DNA from: an uncultured Alistipes sp.
GTDB lineage: Bacteria > Bacteroidota > Bacteroidia > Bacteroidales > Rikenellaceae
Direction of reading: 5' to 3'
NCBI GenBank assembly: GCA_900769745.1
Contig: CAAGHX010000210.1
Location: 1 to 23,954, forward strand
Length of the DNA stretch: 23,954 nucleotides
Of this stretch, positions 1-8,024 are shown in pieces. Both the position numbers and the translations under genes were made by a program. The notes below the pieces were generated by a model, which was not told the DNA's origin, ran no database searches, and saw only the letters and a program-made list of their open reading frames with translations. The first letter of the stretch is position 1, and every line of letters begins with the position of its first letter.

Positions 1-799
1 AGCCACCACCCAAACCGTGGTACCAACGCCAAGCACCCCAGCACTCGTCACGACCATTCTCGTCGAGGAGTGGGTTCAACTCGTGGTTGTAGTGCCATGT
101 GTCAGCCAAAGGACCGAGCCACTTATCCCAATCCAAACCTGCAGGAACCTCCTGCTTAGGCAATGTGTAAGGATATGGACCATCACCAACGTGAGCCTTC
201 ATCAAAGATACCTGACCGAGCTTACCCTCACGAACGAGGTTAGCTGCGTGCTTAAACTCTGTGAGTGAACGCTGCATGCTACCTACCTGCAATACGCGGT
301 TGTTCTCGCGAACAGCCTTTACGAGCTGCTGACCCTCATAGATTGTGAAAGTAAGAGGCTTCTCCAAGTAAACATCCTTACCAGCCTTACAAGCGTCGAT
401 AGCCATAATTGCGTGCCAGTGGTCTGGAGTCGCGATAACAACTGCATCGATGTCTGGACGAGCCAAGATATCCTGGTAGTCTACATAGATATCGAGCTTA
501 TTCTTGATGCCCTTGTCAGAATAATATTTGTTAACACGCTGCTCGAAACGGTTACGCTTGATGTCGTAAACATCAGCACCAGCAACAACGCGTACACCCT
601 CGATAGTGATAAAACCGTTCATAAGGTTGATAGCCTGCTGGCCCAAACCGATGAAACCGATGTTGATGTTGTCGTTAACATCACCCTTCTTTGCCTTCTT
701 GGGGGCAACAGCTGCTGATACAGAACGAGGAACAATCAAAGTAGAAGCTGCTCCAAGCGCTGAGTAGCGGATAAAATCTAAACGTGATAACTTGCTCAT
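1..799 (-). CDS. Gfo/Idh/MocA-family oxidoreductase (partial, C-terminus outside window)
   Basis: NAD(P)-dependent sugar or cyclitol dehydrogenase-type protein; the substrate cannot be told from sequence. Reading leftward from ATG at 799, about 266 codons are visible and the frame is open to the window edge. The first 30 or so residues form an export-type segment (MSKLSRLDFIRYSALGAAS) resembling the Tat-like leaders of secreted Bacteroidota members of this family, but with SRLDF instead of a twin arginine. The Rossmann nucleotide motif follows (INIGFIGLGQQA), then ATPDHWHA and the family lysine motif YLEKPL. Codons are strongly biased to GGT, CGT, GTT and AAG, unlike the neighbouring genes, which suggests high expression. 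It has its own promoter (860-890) and is insulated from the OstA-like gene by a terminator. The family call is firm; the role is unknown. Confidence 0.88.
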   Translation of the reverse strand, partial: MSKLSRLDFIRYSALGAASTLIVPRSVSAAVAPKKAKKGDVNDNINIGFIGLGQQAINLMNGFITIEGVRVVAGADVYDIKRNRFEQRVNKYYSDKGIKNKLDIYVDYQDILARPDIDAVVIATPDHWHAIMAIDACKAGKDVYLEKPLTFTIYEGQQLVKAVRENNRVLQVGSMQRSLTEFKHAANLVREGKLGQVSLMKAHVGDGPYPYTLPKQEVPAGLDWDKWLGPLADTWHYNHELNPLLDENGRDECWGAWRWYHGLGGG

Positions 800-859
800 A
801 GCGTTATAGTTTATTAAGTTAGTAATTTTATGTTTTTGATTTATAATTCTTTCCTAGTG

Positions 860-890
860 TAAAATTACGAAAAAAAAGCGATGTGCCAAA
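860..890 (-). promoter_or_regulatory. Bacteroidota-type promoter of the Gfo/Idh/MocA gene
   Basis: Read on the minus strand: TTTG at 890-887, a 19-base spacer, then TAATTTTA at 867-860. This fits the Bacteroides primary-sigma consensus (TTTG, 19-21 bases, TAnnTTTG) except for the last base. It leaves a 5' untranslated region of about 50 bases before ATG at 799. Confidence 0.55.
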
Positions 891-924
891 TATTTTACCC
901 TATTTTTTGTCCCTTTTGCCCGTA

Positions 925-965
925 AAACAAAAAAGGAGGGCTTTTCTGTTTTCGAAAAGCTCTCC
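925..965 (-). terminator. Rho-independent terminator after the OstA-like gene
   Basis: On the minus strand a 12-base stem (965-954 with 946-935, 11 of 12 paired, arm GAAAAGC inside) encloses a 7-base loop and is followed by six T then G and more T. It sits just behind the stop of the OstA-like gene and separates that operon from the oxidoreductase gene. Confidence 0.85.
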
Positions 966-993
966 TCTATATTGCTTATAGAATTAAATCCGA

Positions 994-3444
994 CTATGGT
1001 ACGCGTGAATCTCTCCACTCGATAATATCGGGCGACAGCTCGTCCTCGCGGTCGTACCACACTCCCTCGCGCATAAGCTGCTCCTTGCGTCTATCCATCT
1101 TCTCCACAATCGAGAAGTCGGGGCGCTTGCGTGAACCCTTGTCCTCACGCTCAGAAGGACGAATGGTGCGGTTGAAAGTATTCTCGCGCGTTGGACGCAA
1201 TTTCGACACCCACTTAAATCCTGGCAGGCGACGCTCCTGGTTGTCCGGAACCTGGTCGATAGGGTAGAATTTGAAAGGTATGTCGTTGCGATAGGTAACA
1301 CCTACAAGCTCCTTATCCTCAATGTAGAACGAGGCCGACGCACTCTCCAGATAGACCATCTCGCTAACCACAGGTTTTTCGCCCTGCTCGGTGTTGTAGA
1401 AGATAGTCTGCACGTTGCCCGTAACATCGTTCTGGTATATCTCGTTGTTGCGGAATAGTGCGGTCATGCTCTTGCCCTTGATTTGGTTGTAGTATGCCGT
1501 ATCGACCTGAGCAATCATGATTGGCTCGTTGAGGAACTCAGCACGCTCAATCTGCTGGTTGCGGGTATACACATCCACCTGCTTTGCGGCAATCTGGTTG
1601 TCGTTGTTCCACATCACAGGCTCCAGGTAGAGGTGGATAATAGAGTCGGTGGAGTTGCTCACCAACGAGTCGCAAATCATCTGAGCATCTGAACGATACA
1701 TCTTCACATTGCGGAATGCCTTTACCAATCGATAGATGCTGTCGAGCTGAGTGGTATCGACCTGCTCTGGCTCTTCTTCAGAGGTCAACCCTTTGGCCTG
1801 GTTTGCTATGGCCTGACGTATTAGGGCGATGCTATCCTCGTTTACCTCATTATGTGCGGAGTCGTGGTCATGGTGCAAATGCTCTGCCTCGGCGATAGCG
1901 ATGCTATCCATTGCCTCCTCAATCGAGATTTTGTGTTTCCTTGCAATCAGCTTAGCGCGCTTCTCAACCAGGCGCAACGAGTCGCGTGATGCACGCTCCC
2001 TCTCGCGAGCCTCAAACTGCTTGAGCATCTCGGTAATCTTGGCTTGACGCACCACAGCAATCGAGTCGAGCTTAACCTTGCGAATAGCAGCCTCCTCGCG
2101 CTTCTTCGCCTCCTTGGCCTTGCGAGCAGCCTCTTTTTGCTTCTCCTTCAGCTGCTTGGCTGTGTATTGAGTGGTGTCAACTGCGATGCTATCAATAGCA
2201 ACACTGTCGGCCGCAGTGCTATCTTGGCTGAGTGAGTCAACGGCTGGAGAGCCCTGCTCATCTGCCGATTTACCGAATGCACTAGGCGCTTTTCGCTCTG
2301 CTGGGGAGTTGCCGCTATTGATGTTAGAAGCACTCTTTGGCGCTACATTCTTGGTTGATTTTTCGGGCTGCTTGCTTTGTGTGTCGTTGCTCTGCTCCTC
2401 AGGCTCATAGCGATTGATGGTAAGAAGCTGCATCGAGTCGGCACGCATAAATACAGAGTCGCTCTGCGATGTGTCGTAGCTTATTGCAGATGGGTCCTTT
2501 GTGAGCAGTGCGTTACCCTTCTCCTGCCAATACTCAGCGTAGTCACCAAAGGCTATAATCTTATTTTTGAAGTCGTCCATCTGGATGTTGCCGTGGGCGA
2601 TGATGTGTCCATTGGTGCGGTAGTAGGCTATGCTGTCGCCCCACATCTCCTGCTCCTTCGAGAGGATATATCCGTTGCGTGTGACCATATATAGATTTTG
2701 CGACTGGTCGTAGTGACCCTCGTCGGCCGACAGGTAGTCGCCGTCGGCATTCCAAATCTCGCTATTGGTAAAGAAGCGGGCAAGCTTCGTCTCTGTATTG
2801 AAGATGGCTGAGTCGCTCTTCATGTCGTAGTCGGCACCGTGCATCTCCACTTGCTCAACACAGATTACATCGTGGCTATCAGCATAGTAGTAGCCTCGCA
2901 ATGACTCCATAATGTCGTTATCCTGCACCAGCACACCACCTCCGTTGTATTTACCAATCTTCTCGGCAGTGTTGAATGTGAAGTTGTAGGTGTAGAGTAG
3001 GGCATCGCCATCGATAACCTTGACGATTGGGGCATATATCTCGGCAATGTTGCTCACGCCATCATAGACGGCCGAATCACCATAAATATATATAGAGTCC
3101 TGATTGATTATCACTCGTCCGAAGAATCCGATGCGCGAATCGCCATAGCGTACCGCACTGTCGCACGAGATTACAGCTCCGTTGTGGTGGGCTGCGAAGT
3201 TACCGAGGAAATATACGATGCTATCCTTGTCGTCGTTGTAGGGGCGCACCTCGTCGGCCATGATATCTACCTTGCGGCGCTGTGGCTTTTGAGGCTCGGT
3301 CTGCTGCGTGGCCGTAGCACGGGCCTGCTGCAACTGCTCTACGGCGTTTAGGCTATCATCAATACGACGAATGTCGGTCTCCTGCGCAACGAGGATACCG
3401 ACAAATGCCGAAATGATAGTTATGGTAGCTAATAGACGACGCAC
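994..3444 (-). CDS. OstA/LptD-N-like outer-membrane biogenesis protein
   Basis: Likely periplasmic or outer-membrane protein of the OstA/LptA-like family, which moves lipopolysaccharide to the outer membrane; the exact role in Bacteroidota is less certain. It is 816 residues with an N-terminal signal peptide (LLATITIISAFVGILVAQ). Beta-rich OstA-like repeats (YGDSAVYDG, MHGADYDMKSDSAIF, GHIIAHGNIQM) fill roughly residues 45-340 and a second block about 560-760. Between them lies a charged, low-complexity insert (about 346-551) with DSIAxDS repeats, a Lys/Glu/Ala coiled-coil-like stretch and a His-rich patch (HLHHDHDSAH, about residue 525). The start is GTG at 3444, forced because an in-frame stop lies 16 bases upstream (3460-3462). 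It follows the SurA-like gene by 18 bases, so the two are probably co-transcribed. Confidence 0.82.
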   Translation of the reverse strand: MRRLLATITIISAFVGILVAQETDIRRIDDSLNAVEQLQQARATATQQTEPQKPQRRKVDIMADEVRPYNDDKDSIVYFLGNFAAHHNGAVISCDSAVRYGDSRIGFFGRVIINQDSIYIYGDSAVYDGVSNIAEIYAPIVKVIDGDALLYTYNFTFNTAEKIGKYNGGGVLVQDNDIMESLRGYYYADSHDVICVEQVEMHGADYDMKSDSAIFNTETKLARFFTNSEIWNADGDYLSADEGHYDQSQNLYMVTRNGYILSKEQEMWGDSIAYYRTNGHIIAHGNIQMDDFKNKIIAFGDYAEYWQEKGNALLTKDPSAISYDTSQSDSVFMRADSMQLLTINRYEPEEQSNDTQSKQPEKSTKNVAPKSASNINSGNSPAERKAPSAFGKSADEQGSPAVDSLSQDSTAADSVAIDSIAVDTTQYTAKQLKEKQKEAARKAKEAKKREEAAIRKVKLDSIAVVRQAKITEMLKQFEARERERASRDSLRLVEKRAKLIARKHKISIEEAMDSIAIAEAEHLHHDHDSAHNEVNEDSIALIRQAIANQAKGLTSEEEPEQVDTTQLDSIYRLVKAFRNVKMYRSDAQMICDSLVSNSTDSIIHLYLEPVMWNNDNQIAAKQVDVYTRNQQIERAEFLNEPIMIAQVDTAYYNQIKGKSMTALFRNNEIYQNDVTGNVQTIFYNTEQGEKPVVSEMVYLESASASFYIEDKELVGVTYRNDIPFKFYPIDQVPDNQERRLPGFKWVSKLRPTRENTFNRTIRPSEREDKGSRKRPDFSIVEKMDRRKEQLMREGVWYDREDELSPDIIEWRDSRVP

Positions 3445-3462
3445 CTGATGGATTGACTTTTA

Positions 3463-4884
3463 TTATCTTACCCAATTCTTGAACTCAAACTCGCCGTCAC
3501 GGAAATCGGGAGCTACATATACATAGTGCTGGTCGATCTTCTCCTCCAGCCACTTGTTGAGCACCTTCATCTTCTTCTCCTCAAGAGCCATCTCCTCGAT
3601 TTTGAGGTAGTCATCTTTGAGAGTAGCTGAGTGGATAGGAATTACCTCGATAAGCTTCACGATAACCGCCAACTCATTACCGTTGAGGTCCTCGCTCTGG
3701 AATGCGTTCGAGATCTCGCCAACCTTCAACTTCGAGAGAGCATAGTAATCAGCCAAGCTCTTACCGCCCTGGCTACCAAAGTCGTCCTTCTTGAACTTTG
3801 TGGCAGAGAGCTTCACGTTCGAAAGCTGTGGGTATTTAGTCAAGATGTCGTGGTTGGTAACGATACCGCCATTCTTCTTGCTATATGTGTCGTGAGAGTG
3901 CTCGGCAGCGGCAGCCTCGAATGTGAGTGAGTCGCTTACGATAAGAGCGCGAATGCTGTCGAGGAACTCGATAGGCTCAACAAGCTCCTCAACTGTAAAG
4001 TCGGGCTTGAGAAGCACGTGACGGAATGTGTAGATGCCGTTCTTAGGCTCCTCCTGCAACTGGATGATGTGGAAACCAAACTCGGTCTCAACAACCTCCG
4101 ATACCTGGCCAGGCTTCAACTCTGCCAACGCATCGGCAAATGGAGCAGTAAGCTCGTTAGCGGTGCTGCTCATCAAACCACCACGCATAGCTGTACCTGG
4201 GTCATCAGAGTATGTGCGAGCCAAGAGGTCGATAGTAGATTTTCCAGAGATAATACGCTCACGCATCTCCAACAAGCGCTCCTTTGTACGAAGCTTCGCC
4301 TCCTCGAGTGAGCTAGGGTAGCGAGTAATCTGTGCATATACATACTGCTCAGGAACCAAAGGAATCTGCTCCTCCTTGAGCTGGCTGAAGAAGAGGTTTA
4401 CCTCACCTGGAGTGACCGTAACATCGCCGATTACGTGGTTCTGCATAGCTGTTGCAGCCTGCTGCTCGGTCATACGGTTGTACATAATCTGTCGCAGATT
4501 GAAAATCTTCATATGCTGCTCCTCCTCGAGCTTGGCAACCGAGCCTACCTCGGCAACCATAGCGTCAATGCGATCCGACACAAGCTGATCTACGCTACCG
4601 CTCTCGATAGAGTCGATCTGTGACTGATGGAAGAGAAGTTTCTGCTTCATCAAAGCCTCCAAGCTCTCGTTCATAGGGTCGCGGTCAGAGGTGAAGCCCT
4701 GCGCACGGCGACTCTGTACGATCTGCTCGGCAAACATAGTTACATCAGAGTGAAGAATGGCCGAGCCGCCCACAATCGCTACGACGCGGTCGATCATTAC
4801 CTGGCGTTTCTGTGCAGCCAAAAAGCTTGCAGAAAATATAATGCAAACAACTGTAAGTATTGCACCTAAAAATCTTTTGTTCAT
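3463..4884 (-). CDS. surA: SurA-type periplasmic peptidyl-prolyl cis-trans isomerase
   Basis: Chaperone and proline isomerase helping outer-membrane proteins fold in the periplasm. It is 473 residues, close to SurA length. Visible in order: a signal peptide ending near FLAAQ, the SurA N-terminal segment (IDRVVAIVGGSAILHSDV), a helical linker, a first parvulin domain (about residues 180-290, with YSDDPGTAMRGG and FGFHIIQL) and a second, more divergent one (about 290-420, starting FRHVLLKPDF). The ATG at 4884 directly precedes the signal peptide. It lies between another PpiC/SurA-like lipoprotein gene (66 bases upstream) and the OstA-like gene (18 bases downstream), which together suggest an outer-membrane assembly operon. 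The symbol is used in the family sense. Confidence 0.9.
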   Translation of the reverse strand: MNKRFLGAILTVVCIIFSASFLAAQKRQVMIDRVVAIVGGSAILHSDVTMFAEQIVQSRRAQGFTSDRDPMNESLEALMKQKLLFHQSQIDSIESGSVDQLVSDRIDAMVAEVGSVAKLEEEQHMKIFNLRQIMYNRMTEQQAATAMQNHVIGDVTVTPGEVNLFFSQLKEEQIPLVPEQYVYAQITRYPSSLEEAKLRTKERLLEMRERIISGKSTIDLLARTYSDDPGTAMRGGLMSSTANELTAPFADALAELKPGQVSEVVETEFGFHIIQLQEEPKNGIYTFRHVLLKPDFTVEELVEPIEFLDSIRALIVSDSLTFEAAAAEHSHDTYSKKNGGIVTNHDILTKYPQLSNVKLSATKFKKDDFGSQGGKSLADYYALSKLKVGEISNAFQSEDLNGNELAVIVKLIEVIPIHSATLKDDYLKIEEMALEEKKMKVLNKWLEEKIDQHYVYVAPDFRDGEFEFKNWVR

Positions 4885-4920
4885 ATCTCTTAGTTCTATT
4901 CTATTTCCTAAATAATCAAT

Positions 4921-4943
4921 CCAATCGAGCCTCGGCTCATTGG
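4921..4943 (-). other. Small intergenic hairpin between the two isomerase-type genes
   Basis: An inverted repeat: CCAAT and GAGC at 4921-4930 (with one bulged C) pair with GCTC and ATTGG at 4935-4943 around a 4-base loop. It lies in the 66-base gap between the two genes. There is no clear T-run, so it is more likely an RNA-processing or attenuation structure than a full terminator. Confidence 0.3.
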
Positions 4944-4950
4944 TTTGGGG

Positions 4951-5835
4951 TTACTCCTCTTTGTTCTCGTCGAGGTAGATGCGGGCGTGGCCCTCATCGG
5001 AAGCTCGCTTTACGATCTCCTCCTCGTGGGTCTTGATAATCTCGCTACGGCGCTGTGTGAGCAAGATGCGGCGGATATTCTCGCTAACCGACTCCAGCGG
5101 TGCTACGTTGCCTTTGCGGCATACCGACGTGAAGTCGAAGTAGTAGCGTGTGCCGTTGGCCTCCATCTCCTGGATATCCATCTTGTCGAGCAGAGGGTCG
5201 TAATCCTGAGAGCGAGTTGTTGGCAGGTTAGCCAAAAAGTCCGAGAAATTAATCCACTCCGAGCGGTAGTCAGTCAGCACAAAACCATTCTTCTCGCACA
5301 CATCCGAGAAAGTCTTTGCATCGGCTGGTGAAGCCGAGGCCTTGCGCATCTGCTCCTTGAGGCGCTTGCTCTGGCGGTATGCGCCATCGAAACGAAGTAT
5401 GCGGCCCTTTACGAGCGTGCGGTCGAGCGTGAAATCCGACTTGTGAGTGTTGTAATACTCTGCAATATCCTTGTCGCTCAGTTCGTTGTTCATCAACTTC
5501 TCGACATAATACTGGTCCACCTTGCCTGTGAGCAGTGTCTGGCGGTAGTCCTCCACCATCTTCTCGATATCGTTCACCGAACCAGAGAAGAGTTCGTCGG
5601 CCTCCTCGATTTTGAGCTGACGAACCAACCATTTGTCTACATAGTGCTTTGCAAATGCCACGCTATCCTCTCCCTTGAGGTTAGAAGGTATAGCCTGCTT
5701 GACCTCGGTGATGGATAGCTCATTACGACCCACACGAGCCAACGTGTTACTGCCGACCAGATAATCGGGTAACTCGCGGCACGCAACCAATGCAAGCAGT
5801 GCAGCACAAAGTGATATGTTGACAATTCGGCGCAT
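4951..5835 (-). CDS. PpiC/SurA-like peptidyl-prolyl isomerase family lipoprotein
   Basis: Predicted periplasmic chaperone anchored by lipid. The ATG at 5835 gives 294 residues with a lipoprotein signal (CAALLALVAC, cysteine at about residue 19). The body begins like SurA-type proteins (NTLARVGRNELSITEVKQ) and is rich in charged helices (FAKHYVDKWLVRQL, ELSDKDIAEYYNTHKSDF). No clean parvulin core is visible, so it may be a chaperone rather than an active isomerase. A longer frame starting at TTG 5847 exists, but the ATG directly before the signal peptide is preferred. It is the first gene of the isomerase/OstA row. A good -10-like box ends only 9 bases before the ATG. Confidence 0.75.
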   Translation of the reverse strand: MRRIVNISLCAALLALVACRELPDYLVGSNTLARVGRNELSITEVKQAIPSNLKGEDSVAFAKHYVDKWLVRQLKIEEADELFSGSVNDIEKMVEDYRQTLLTGKVDQYYVEKLMNNELSDKDIAEYYNTHKSDFTLDRTLVKGRILRFDGAYRQSKRLKEQMRKASASPADAKTFSDVCEKNGFVLTDYRSEWINFSDFLANLPTTRSQDYDPLLDKMDIQEMEANGTRYYFDFTSVCRKGNVAPLESVSENIRRILLTQRRSEIIKTHEEEIVKRASDEGHARIYLDENKEE

Positions 5836-5844
5836 AATAATCGA

Positions 5845-5852
5845 CAAAGATA
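5845..5852 (-). promoter_or_regulatory. TATCTTTG box very close to the PpiC-like start
   Basis: On the minus strand the perfect Bacteroides -7 element TATCTTTG (5852-5845) ends 9 bases before ATG 5835. Only a weak upstream element is visible (TTTA or TTCTG in the preceding T/A-rich 30 bases). If used, the transcript would have almost no leader. Confidence 0.4.
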
Positions 5853-5901
5853 CTTTTTTTACTTGAATTAAACGCAGAAGTTGACAGGATTATTACTTTT
5901 A

Positions 5902-7068
5902 CTATAGATATTTGTCGTTTTTTTGGCCTCGAATGATGAAAAACATGCGTGTAAGGACCACCAAGCTCACCACCGAGCAGATGATTTGCACTGTCCAATA
6001 GGTGCTATCGTTGGCGATAAGTTGGCGAAAAGTTAGCTCGCCGGCATCGAATGTCTGGAGGAAACATACCGTTAGGTTGTTCATCGCGTGCAAAATCATT
6101 GGAATCATCACCGAGCGAGAGCGCAGGAAGTAGAAGCCGAGCACAAGGCCGCTCATTGTGGCCGAAACCATCACAGCAGGCTGGCCGTGAGCAACGCCAA
6201 ATATCACAGACGAAAGGAGCCAAGCGGCCACTGAACCATAGGCATATTGTATGGCTCCGGCGATGTATCCGCGGAATAGATACTCCTCAAAAATTGGGGC
6301 GATAAGAACGGCCGAAACAAGCAGCCAGCCACCGCTGCCAATATTGCTCTGGCTATCGGGCAAAATGGATGTTATAGGCTCTATTGCGATGCTTATGCAC
6401 CACATCAAAATATAGCCACACAAGATTCTGATTGGCGATGTCCAGCCGGGAGATTTGAACGATGGTCGCAGATGCCAATTTCGGATCGCTCTGTAGATGC
6501 GTAACATCAAGAAACATAACAACATAGCGAACAGCAGCGAGATGGCGATAAATCGTCCCTGAGTGCTCTCGGCAAGCTCTACAATCTCAAAATCGGAGCT
6601 TGAAAATAGCGACGCATCGGCGGGTAAAACGCCGAGTTTAATGGCCATAAATGCGCCCAAAAGTTGCGACGAAAGAAAGAAGAGAACAAACATCAAAATA
6701 TCGTACCACGCAACGCGTTTGCGGGGCGGTGCAGGGGCGGTGCTTGGCTCCTGATTTTCTACCTCAGCAACCGCCTCATTTTGTGCCTCATTTTGCTCTT
6801 TCGCCTGAGCCTCTGCTGGCTCATTATTTAGCTCCTCAGAAGCCTCCTCGTTTTGCTCCTCTGCGACCTCTTCAGCCTGCACTTCTGCTGCCTCTTCAAC
6901 CTGCTCCTCTGGGGCCTCCTCAGCCTGCACTTTTGCGACCTCCTCTGCGGGTTGTTCGTCTTGCTTATCGAGAGGCTGTGCGGGGTTGCTCTCTGATGAA
7001 GGGCTTGCAATTTCGTTTGCGGGAGCCTCGGCGAGCGTTATTTGCTCGTTATTAGTATCTTTTGTCAT
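5902..7068 (-). CDS. CPBP-family intramembrane metalloprotease with long acidic N-terminal tail
   Basis: Putative membrane protease of the CPBP (CaaX protease and bacteriocin-processing, Abi) family. The 388 residues split in two. About 118 residues of low-complexity Glu/Ala/Gln repeats (AEEVAEEQNEEASEEL) are predicted cytoplasmic. About 270 residues with several membrane helices follow. The family motifs are visible: EEYLFRGY (glutamates near residue 261), FGVAHG (about 290) and HAMNN (about 327). The substrate is unknown. The acidic tail is encoded by imperfect repeats at roughly 6770-6960, so its length may vary between strains. It is transcribed leftward, divergent from parA, and 66 bases separate it from the next gene. 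Confidence 0.85.
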   Translation of the reverse strand: MTKDTNNEQITLAEAPANEIASPSSESNPAQPLDKQDEQPAEEVAKVQAEEAPEEQVEEAAEVQAEEVAEEQNEEASEELNNEPAEAQAKEQNEAQNEAVAEVENQEPSTAPAPPRKRVAWYDILMFVLFFLSSQLLGAFMAIKLGVLPADASLFSSSDFEIVELAESTQGRFIAISLLFAMLLCFLMLRIYRAIRNWHLRPSFKSPGWTSPIRILCGYILMWCISIAIEPITSILPDSQSNIGSGGWLLVSAVLIAPIFEEYLFRGYIAGAIQYAYGSVAAWLLSSVIFGVAHGQPAVMVSATMSGLVLGFYFLRSRSVMIPMILHAMNNLTVCFLQTFDAGELTFRQLIANDSTYWTVQIICSVVSLVVLTRMFFIIRGQKNDKYL

Positions 7069-7102
7069 CTTGAAAAGTCGTTGTTTTGTTGTAAACTACC
7101 CA

Positions 7103-7110
7103 CAAAGTTA
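7103..7110 (-). promoter_or_regulatory. -7 box of the CPBP gene
   Basis: TAACTTTG on the minus strand matches TAnnTTTG and lies about 35 bases before ATG 7068. No convincing TTTG element is found 19-21 bases upstream, so this is tentative. Confidence 0.35.
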
Positions 7111-7127
7111 ATCATTTTTTGGCAACG

Positions 7128-7160
7128 GTTGTGTTATTTAATTTAATTTCATTAAATTTG
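7128..7160 (+). promoter_or_regulatory. Promoter of the parA-parB-mltD-mnmE row
   Basis: GTTG at 7128-7131, a 21-base spacer and TAAATTTG at 7153-7160 match the Bacteroides promoter consensus with one mismatch. The predicted leader of about 75 bases contains a G/C-rich stretch (7185-7208) that stands out from its A/T-rich surroundings. Confidence 0.5.
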
Positions 7161-7244
7161 TCCGATTATATCCTCTGTTGTCAATGCGGGCGGGGCTCGC
7201 AGGTCGCAGAGTAATAGAGTGTTAAAAAGATAAGCTTCTGAAAG

Positions 7245-8021
7245 ATGTCGAAAGTTATAGCCTTAGCAAATCAAAAGGGTGGTGTGGGTAAGACCACCAC
7301 TGCCATCAACCTCGCAGCGTCACTTGCCTTGTTGGGCAAGCGAGTTTTGTTGCTCGATGCCGACCCTCAGGCAAATGCCACGTCGGGATTGGGTTTCGAT
7401 ATCGACCTCGAAGGTATCTACGAGTGTATCATTGGCGAAAAGCGTGCCGAGGAGGTTATCTTGCAGAGTGCCGACATCAAAAAGCTCTCGTTGCTGCCAT
7501 CGAGCATCGATTTGGTAGCGGCCGATACCGAGCTGCCCAAGATGGAGAATGGCCACTTTGTGGTTAAGAACATCATCGACCAGGTGCGCGATAAGTATGA
7601 CTATATCTTCATCGACTGCTCGCCTTCGTTGGGCTACACCACCGTAAATATCCTTACAGCTTCGGATTCGGTGCTTATCCCTGTGCAGTGTGAGTATTTG
7701 GCATTAGAGGGTTTGAGCAAGTTGCTCAACACCATCAAACTGGTGAAGAATGGCTTGAATCCAAATCTTGAGATTGAGGGCTTTGTGCTCACTATGTATA
7801 TGCGCAACCGTCTGAATAACCAGGTGGCAAACGAGGTGAGAGAGCACTTCGGCGAGCTGGCGTTCGATACCGTTATCCAGCGTAACATCCGTTTGGGTGA
7901 GGCCCCATCGCACGGTAAGCCCGTTATGTTGTATGATGCCGCAGCCACAGGCTCGGTGAACTACCTCAATTTGGCACGCGAGTTATTGAAGCGCAATCGT
8001 AAAAAGGATAAAACAAAATAA
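7245..8021 (+). CDS. parA: ParA/Soj chromosome-partitioning ATPase
   Basis: ATPase that works with ParB on parS sites to segregate newly copied origins. It is 258 residues, normal for chromosomal ParA/Soj. The deviant Walker A KGGVGKTT is at residues 11-18, followed by the LLLDADPQANATSG switch region and the IFIDCSPSLG Walker B region. There is no N-terminal DNA-binding extension, which fits a chromosomal rather than a plasmid type. The parB start lies 3 bases after its stop. Both genes keep host-like codon use, so they belong to the chromosome and not to the downstream element. Confidence 0.96.
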   Translation: MSKVIALANQKGGVGKTTTAINLAASLALLGKRVLLLDADPQANATSGLGFDIDLEGIYECIIGEKRAEEVILQSADIKKLSLLPSSIDLVAADTELPKMENGHFVVKNIIDQVRDKYDYIFIDCSPSLGYTTVNILTASDSVLIPVQCEYLALEGLSKLLNTIKLVKNGLNPNLEIEGFVLTMYMRNRLNNQVANEVREHFGELAFDTVIQRNIRLGEAPSHGKPVMLYDAAATGSVNYLNLARELLKRNRKKDKTK

Positions 8022-8024
8022 GAT

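Noticed and set aside
4010..4024. parS site at CACGTG
   Set aside because: Only the central six bases match; the flanks do not form the GTTTCACGTGAAAC palindrome, and it lies inside surA.
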